Below, one piece after another: positions 59,564 to 64,000 of a stretch of 64,000 nt of DNA. Made by a program: the position numbers and the translations under genes. Origin of the DNA: JADJTT01 sp049306275 (GTDB lineage: Bacteria > Bacteroidota > Bacteroidia > Chitinophagales > Saprospiraceae). Positions within the stretch are counted from its first letter, which is position 1; every line of letters starts with the position of its first letter. The notes beneath the pieces are model-generated. The model saw only the letters and a list, made by a program, of their open reading frames with translations, did no database searches and was not told the DNA's origin. The stretch spans positions 11,602 to 75,601 of the forward strand of contig JBAQQB010000208.1 of NCBI GenBank assembly GCA_049306275.1. Direction: 5' to 3'.

Positions 59564-62500
59564 CTACCCCACCGGCAACCATATCTCCACCCTCGTCCCC
59601 GCTGCCTGCCCGTTTTCGTCATACAGGTCGATGATCCGAACCGGCGACTCCTCCCCGCCGTTCTCGTGCAGCAAGGCGATGCGCTCGGCTGTGATACGCA
59701 TGCCCTTCGATTCGCGGGGCACGATCGACTCGCGTCTCAGCCGCTCCGAGGCCTGCCGCCCGATGCCGTTGTCTTCGATTGCGCAAAACAGGTAGCCGTC
59801 TTCTGCACGCACGTCCACCAACAAACGGCCTGGGCGCTCACTGTGCAGGAGACCATGCCAGATGGCGTTTTCGACGTAAGGCTGCAGAATCAGCGGCGGT
59901 ATCTGGATCTCCTCCCCTTCAAGCTCCTCCCCCAAGCGGATTTCATAATCGAACTCTTTCTCGAAACGGATGGCCTCGATCTCCAGATACAGCCGCAGGG
60001 CTTCCAGCTCCTGCGACAACGGTATCTGCCTGCACTTGGAGTGATCGAGGATCATGCGCACCAAGCGGGCGAACCGGGTCAGGTATTTCGAGGCCTCCTT
60101 CGGCCGGTTTTTGATGATGTACCAGTTGATCGAGTTGAGGCTGTTGAACAGGAAATGCGGGTTCATCTGTGCTCGAAGGGCCGACAGCTGGGCCTCTGCA
60201 ACATGCTTGTCCATCTCCAGTAGCTGCCGCTCTTTCTCCCTGATCGCATTCTCCGCGCCCGCCTGCGCGATCCTGGCCGCGCACACGCCCGCGATGGCCG
60301 TCAGGGCCTTCAGGTGGTAGGGCTGGAAGAACCCTTTTTGCGTGTGCTCTGAATCGATCACCCCAAGTACCCGGCCTTCCAGTTTGATGGGCACGGCCAG
60401 TTCCGACAGCCGGGAGCGGTCATCGGTGATGTAGCGGCGGTCTTTGCGGGTATCCTTTACCAATTCCGGCTTGCCAGTAAAGGCCACCGTGCCGACAATG
60501 CCCTTGCCAATGGGTATCTCCAGCGGCTGATCGATCACGAAGGGCCTGGGCGATTTTGGCCCGTGAGCCGCCTGCTGCACCAGCACTTTGCGCTCTTCGT
60601 CGAGCAGGTAGATCACGCAGTCTTCAAAGCCCATCGAAGCCACGCAATGCCGTGCGACGTCCCACAACACCGCCTCCACGCTGAGGTGCGGATAGGCCGA
60701 GGCGGCGAAATAGTCGATCACCCGCTGCGTCTCCTTCAGCTGCCGCTGCCGCCGGAAAAACCGGTAGTTGCCGTAGGCCAGGCCCCCTAGCATCATGGCC
60801 GCCAGGGCCAGAAACCAGCCCTGCCGCCAAAACGGCGGGCGGATCCTCAGCCGCAACAACCCGGTTTCACCCGACCACTGCCCGTGCTGGTTGGCGACTT
60901 TCACCCGCAGGCGGTAGCGCCCGGGCGGCAGGTGGGTGTAGCTCACATAGGAGCGCTCACCGTTGTAGCGCCAGTCCTTGTCGCGACCCTCCAGTTTGTA
61001 CATATACAGGTTGCGCGCAAAGACCGTGGGATTGAGCGCGCCGAGGTGGAAGGTGAAATGGTCTTCAGAGTAACCGAGCTGTACTTCCTGATTGAAATCC
61101 ACCTGCCGCGGCTGGTCGAATACCCGGAATTGCCGGAGGTAGGGTATCGGAGGTGAAATGCGGCTGGTCAGGCTGTCGGGGTGGAAAAAGTGAAAACCCC
61201 GGTTGGCGCCGCTCAGGATGTACCCGTTGGGCAACTGCCCCAGTGTGCCGACCTTGGCAAAGAGGTCCTGCCTGCTGTCGTAATTGACAAAGGTCCCTGT
61301 CGATGGATTAAACCGCGCCAGGCCGCTTTCGCAGCCGGTCCAGACCTCTCCGGCCGGCATCGCCGCCAGCTCGTAGATGATGTTGCCGCCCGCCGCCTCC
61401 TGGTTGCGGTAAAGGGTGGCCTTCCAGGGCTTTTCCTGTTTTGGGTCGAGAAAATGGAGGCCCCCGCCCAGGGTGCCGATCCACAGCCGCCCCCAGGCGT
61501 CGAACGCCAGGCCGGAAACCTGATCGTGGTGCAACCCGCCATTCTCACGGTTGAGGTGTACCCAGCCCCAGGCGGGCGCCCAACACGACAAGCCCTGGTC
61601 GTGCCCGATCCACACGCTCTCCTCCGGTCCGGCGGCGATGCAGTAGATTATGGCGTCAGGACGAAAGCCGGTTCCTTCCGTCAGAGGTCCTGTGGTTTTT
61701 CGGGAAATGGAATAGTGGTAAAGCCCCTTGCCCTGCGTGCCCACCCAAAGGGTATCGCCGGTTGAGCAAAGCGCCGTGATATGCTGCCCTTTGAACGCAT
61801 CTTTTTCCGCCCGCCGGAGCCGTCCCGGCTGCTGATCCATTTCCAGCAGGCCGTCTTCCGAGCCGATCCAGAGCTTTCCGCGGGCGTCGGTGTGCAGGGC
61901 GTCGATCAACAGGTCGGTCTCATTGGCTTGGAGGGGATGGCGGAAAGAAGCGGTTTGCCAGGTGTCGCGCCGCCAGTCCCAAACCAGCAGGCCGTTGCCG
62001 CGAAGCGTGCCGAGGTAGCAATAGTGGCCGTCGCGCGAAAGGGCAAAGGCCCGCTGCCAGTTATTAAGCGGAGGGTCAGGCAATTTGGAGATAAAGGAAT
62101 AGAACGGAAAGGGCTCCGCTTTGGTGCTTGCTTGCAGCAGCCCGTTTCCGGCGCCGATCCACCAAAAGCCTACTCTGGTTTTAGCCGCTGTACGCAGGTT
62201 GGAAAAAGGAGTGGATATCCGGGTCGAGCCGCCGCTCAGCCGGTCGAAAAAACTGATTTCCGGCTGCGGACTGATGATCATCAGCCATCGCGCATCATAA
62301 GGCATGATGGCATTGATGGCTTTGCTGCCTCCCAATCCGGCGGTTTCAATAAGGTCGCGGCGCACCCATTCACGGCTGCGGGTGTCGAAGCAAAACAGGC
62401 CGTTTAGCGGCGTGCCCACCCAGAGGAAGCCGTCGGGGTCCATGAAAAACTTCATACCCCGCGCCGAGTACCAGTATTGGCTGGGCTTGTCGAAAGGATA

Positions 62501-63145
62501 GAGACGAAAGGTCTTTTGCCGGGTGTCGAAAGCGTAGAGGCCAAATCTGGAGCCCACCCAGAGGAGTCCTTGCTGTGCGGGGTCGGCTGCGATCTCCCCC
62601 AGAGGACCCGCACTTGCAAAGGTCCAACTGGAGTCTGTGGGAAGCTCCGGACGAAACAAATGAAAGCGGTCATTTCCTTCCTCCAGCAAATGAAGTGCAA
62701 ACTGATCGGTACCTACCCAAAGATCGCCTCCGGGCATTTCGCAGATGCCCGACACGCTCTCCCCCGCCAGCGCTCCTGCCGTCTTGGGCCTTCGCGTCCA
62801 AGACTGCGCCTTGAAGGTTGCCAGGTCGAAATAGCTAAGCCCGCCCTTGTTCGTTCCGATCCAGAAGCCGCCCTTGCGGCTCTTCACCAGCGCCGAAATG
62901 CTGCCATAGGTGATCGAGCACGAATCGGCAGGATCGTGCGAAAAAAAGGTAGCCGACACGCCGTCCCAGCGAAATATCCCGTAAGGCCCGCCTAACCACA
63001 AAAAACCCTTGTCATCCTCTTCGATGATGTTGATGTCCTTCAGCGGCATGCCCTCCGCTTCCTCGATCAGGTGGAAATGGAAGGAGGGCTGGGCGGGGGC
63101 CAGAACATTCAAAAAAAGGAAAAGGAGAATCAGGGCATTGCGCAT
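59564..63145 (-). CDS. Reg_prop beta-propeller / GAF / LytS-type sensor histidine kinase
   Basis: A 1193-residue protein with a signal peptide. The periplasmic part has many Reg_prop units (DDKGFLWLGGPYGIFRWDG, GLLWVGSRFGLYAFDTRQK, GRLWIGTLGGGLHFLDPKQ) over ~25-650 and a Y_Y_Y domain (YMYKLEGRDKDWRYNGERSY). A membrane helix at ~765-790 and a GAF-like domain (SMGFEDCVIYLLDEERKVLV) follow, then a His_kinase domain with the MNPHFLFNSLNSINWYII motif (His997) and ENAIWHGL, IEDNGIGRQAS. It is not the AraC-fused hybrid type; its partner is the LytTR regulator 32 bp upstream. Confidence 0.93.
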   Translation of the reverse strand: MRNALILLFLFLNVLAPAQPSFHFHLIEEAEGMPLKDINIIEEDDKGFLWLGGPYGIFRWDGVSATFFSHDPADSCSITYGSISALVKSRKGGFWIGTNKGGLSYFDLATFKAQSWTRRPKTAGALAGESVSGICEMPGGDLWVGTDQFALHLLEEGNDRFHLFRPELPTDSSWTFASAGPLGEIAADPAQQGLLWVGSRFGLYAFDTRQKTFRLYPFDKPSQYWYSARGMKFFMDPDGFLWVGTPLNGLFCFDTRSREWVRRDLIETAGLGGSKAINAIMPYDARWLMIISPQPEISFFDRLSGGSTRISTPFSNLRTAAKTRVGFWWIGAGNGLLQASTKAEPFPFYSFISKLPDPPLNNWQRAFALSRDGHYCYLGTLRGNGLLVWDWRRDTWQTASFRHPLQANETDLLIDALHTDARGKLWIGSEDGLLEMDQQPGRLRRAEKDAFKGQHITALCSTGDTLWVGTQGKGLYHYSISRKTTGPLTEGTGFRPDAIIYCIAAGPEESVWIGHDQGLSCWAPAWGWVHLNRENGGLHHDQVSGLAFDAWGRLWIGTLGGGLHFLDPKQEKPWKATLYRNQEAAGGNIIYELAAMPAGEVWTGCESGLARFNPSTGTFVNYDSRQDLFAKVGTLGQLPNGYILSGANRGFHFFHPDSLTSRISPPIPYLRQFRVFDQPRQVDFNQEVQLGYSEDHFTFHLGALNPTVFARNLYMYKLEGRDKDWRYNGERSYVSYTHLPPGRYRLRVKVANQHGQWSGETGLLRLRIRPPFWRQGWFLALAAMMLGGLAYGNYRFFRRQRQLKETQRVIDYFAASAYPHLSVEAVLWDVARHCVASMGFEDCVIYLLDEERKVLVQQAAHGPKSPRPFVIDQPLEIPIGKGIVGTVAFTGKPELVKDTRKDRRYITDDRSRLSELAVPIKLEGRVLGVIDSEHTQKGFFQPYHLKALTAIAGVCAARIAQAGAENAIREKERQLLEMDKHVAEAQLSALRAQMNPHFLFNSLNSINWYIIKNRPKEASKYLTRFARLVRMILDHSKCRQIPLSQELEALRLYLEIEAIRFEKEFDYEIRLGEELEGEEIQIPPLILQPYVENAIWHGLLHSERPGRLLVDVRAEDGYLFCAIEDNGIGRQASERLRRESIVPRESKGMRITAERIALLHENGGEESPVRIIDLYDENGQAAGTRVEIWLPVG

Positions 63146-63147
63146 GA

Positions 63148-63174
63148 ATTGGGTTGTTGGGTTGTTGGGTTGTA
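63148..63174. repeat. TTGTTGGG words between regulator and kinase genes
   Basis: Three tandem (G)GGTTGTTG words fill the 32-bp gap between the LytTR regulator stop codon and the kinase start codon. Confidence 0.85.
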
Positions 63175-63177
63175 AAC

Positions 63178-63921
63178 CTATTTCCTGTTTTTCAGCGCCT
63201 CCATCACCGCCTCCTTCCTCCTCCTGGCCACCTCCACCTCCGTTTTGTCTGTCATGCGGATGAAGTCTTTTCCCAGGTAGTCTTCCGCGAAAGCGAGGTT
63301 GACCAGGTGGGATTTGTGGACGCGCAGAAAGCCGTGGGGCGTCAGTATTTCGTCATATTCCTTGAGGGTTTTGGAGGTGAGGAAAGTGCGTTTTTCGGTC
63401 AGGAAAAACTGGGTATAGTTGCTGCTGGCTTCGCAGCGGATGATTTCGTTGACGGGGTAGAAATAGACGCCTTCCGTGGTGGGGATGGCCAGGCGGAAGC
63501 CTTCTTTGTGGCCGGTTTCGAGGTTGTAGAGCATGTTGCGGAGCTGGCCTTCGGCCTGAGGCGATTTCCGTTCCAGGAAGCGGTCGACGGCCTGCCGCAG
63601 TTCGTCGGGGTCGATGGGCTTGAGCAGGTAATCCAGCGCGCTGAAACGGATGGCCTGGATGGCGAACTGGTTGTAGGCCGTGACGAAGATGAGCCCCGGA
63701 GGGCGGGCATCGAGACGGCTGAGCAGGTCGAAGCCGTTCATCTGGGGCATGACGATGTCGAGAAAGAGCAGGTCGGGGCGGTAGCGCTCCAGTACGAGCA
63801 AGGCTTCGCCGGGGCCGCCCGCCTCCCGTATTTCCGCAATTTCCGGGACGTTCTGGCGGAGCAGTTCCGCCAGCACATCCCGGGCTTTGGGCTCGTCGTC
63901 TACGATCAGGGCCTTCAACAT
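63178..63921 (-). CDS. LytTR-family response regulator
   Basis: A 247-residue protein. The receiver domain starts MLKALIVDDEPKARDVLAEL and has phospho-acceptor Asp55 in LLFLDIVMPQMNGFDLL. The LytTR DNA-binding domain follows from about residue 145: IRCEASSNYTQFFLTEKRTF, LTPHGFLRVHKSHLVNLAFA and VEVARRRKEAVMEALKNRK. It pairs with the kinase encoded downstream on the same strand. Target genes are not evident within the window. Confidence 0.95.
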   Translation of the reverse strand: MLKALIVDDEPKARDVLAELLRQNVPEIAEIREAGGPGEALLVLERYRPDLLFLDIVMPQMNGFDLLSRLDARPPGLIFVTAYNQFAIQAIRFSALDYLLKPIDPDELRQAVDRFLERKSPQAEGQLRNMLYNLETGHKEGFRLAIPTTEGVYFYPVNEIIRCEASSNYTQFFLTEKRTFLTSKTLKEYDEILTPHGFLRVHKSHLVNLAFAEDYLGKDFIRMTDKTEVEVARRRKEAVMEALKNRK

Positions 63922-63960
63922 CGCTTGTTTTTTTGGGTTAGCGAAAATTACGGAAAAAAC

Positions 63961-64000
63961 GTTTATCGTCGATCGTTTATCGTTTACGTAAACGATAAAC
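63961..64000. repeat. GTTTATCG words ending in a 26-bp palindrome
   Basis: GTTTATCG occurs at 63961 and 63975, and from 63975 to 64000 the sequence is a perfect palindrome (GTTTATCGTTTAC followed by its reverse complement). It lies upstream of the LytTR regulator gene and is cut by the window edge. Confidence 0.85.

Overview
The window is about 64 kb of gene-dense bacterial chromosome, GC-rich by eye. It most likely comes from a Bacteroidota lineage near Saprospiria. Pointers to this are type IX secretion (T9SS) C-terminal domains on three secreted proteins, promoters of the TTTG-N19-TAnnTTTG kind, scarce Shine-Dalgarno sites, a TonB plug, LytTR/Reg_prop signalling, a tandem DUF1599 protein next to a BT_3928-type DoxX protein, and NusB in its long Bacteroidota form. 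I see no insertion sequence, phage, CRISPR array or rRNA. There is one tRNA, tRNA-Arg(CCU).

Layout. 1-2029: the start of an alpha-2-macroglobulin-like gene, an FAD oxidoreductase with an MmcQ/YjbR protein, and the tRNA. 2131-6170: a TPR plus outer-membrane-barrel protein, a processive family 2 glycosyltransferase and a transglutaminase-like protein, which look like an exopolysaccharide synthesis/export set. 6544-16961: a sulfur-respiration locus with a tandem-rhodanese lipoprotein, a porin, a tandem-rhodanese sulfurtransferase, a divergent 12-haem cytochrome, a Psr/Phs-type molybdenum enzyme (A, B, C subunits) and two lipoproteins whose rhodanese domains have lost the catalytic cysteine but which both end in VEEEEGC. 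17036-28987: a LON-domain protein, a CLEQ-thioester alpha-2-macroglobulin, gamma-glutamyltransferase, an amber-interrupted gene, DUF1599, BT_3928 and NusB. 29006-34418: cell-surface and outer-membrane proteins. 34526-44552: a giant alpha-2-macroglobulin/TonB-plug hybrid, an ABC-F ATPase, a DinB-like protein, and a sulfide:quinone oxidoreductase with two microproteins. 46837-55501: an efflux operon (adaptor, TolC, ABC ATPase, two FtsX-type permeases) ending in a sigma-54 response regulator and its kinase, preceded by a near-consensus sigma-54 promoter. 55505-63921: a TonB receptor with a DUF4465 surface protein, a lipoprotein, and a Reg_prop/LytS kinase with its LytTR regulator.

Two themes stand out. 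The first is the periplasmic sulfur system, which combines a reductase complex, a cytochrome and five rhodanese-type or rhodanese-derived proteins (counting by gene, four), with a quinone-linked sulfide oxidoreductase elsewhere in the window. The second is the intergenic DNA. Many gaps are filled by tandem short words (AGTGAAAA, AGTTGAGA, AACTGAAA, TTGTTGGG, GGATCATCAGGATTTT, and a 40-bp-period GAGGTGTCACCTC array), often as inverted pairs making long hairpins. They often begin at, or even supply, the stop codon of a neighbouring gene, and in two places they run into coding sequence.

All calls come from reading the sequence and from recall of protein families; no search was run.
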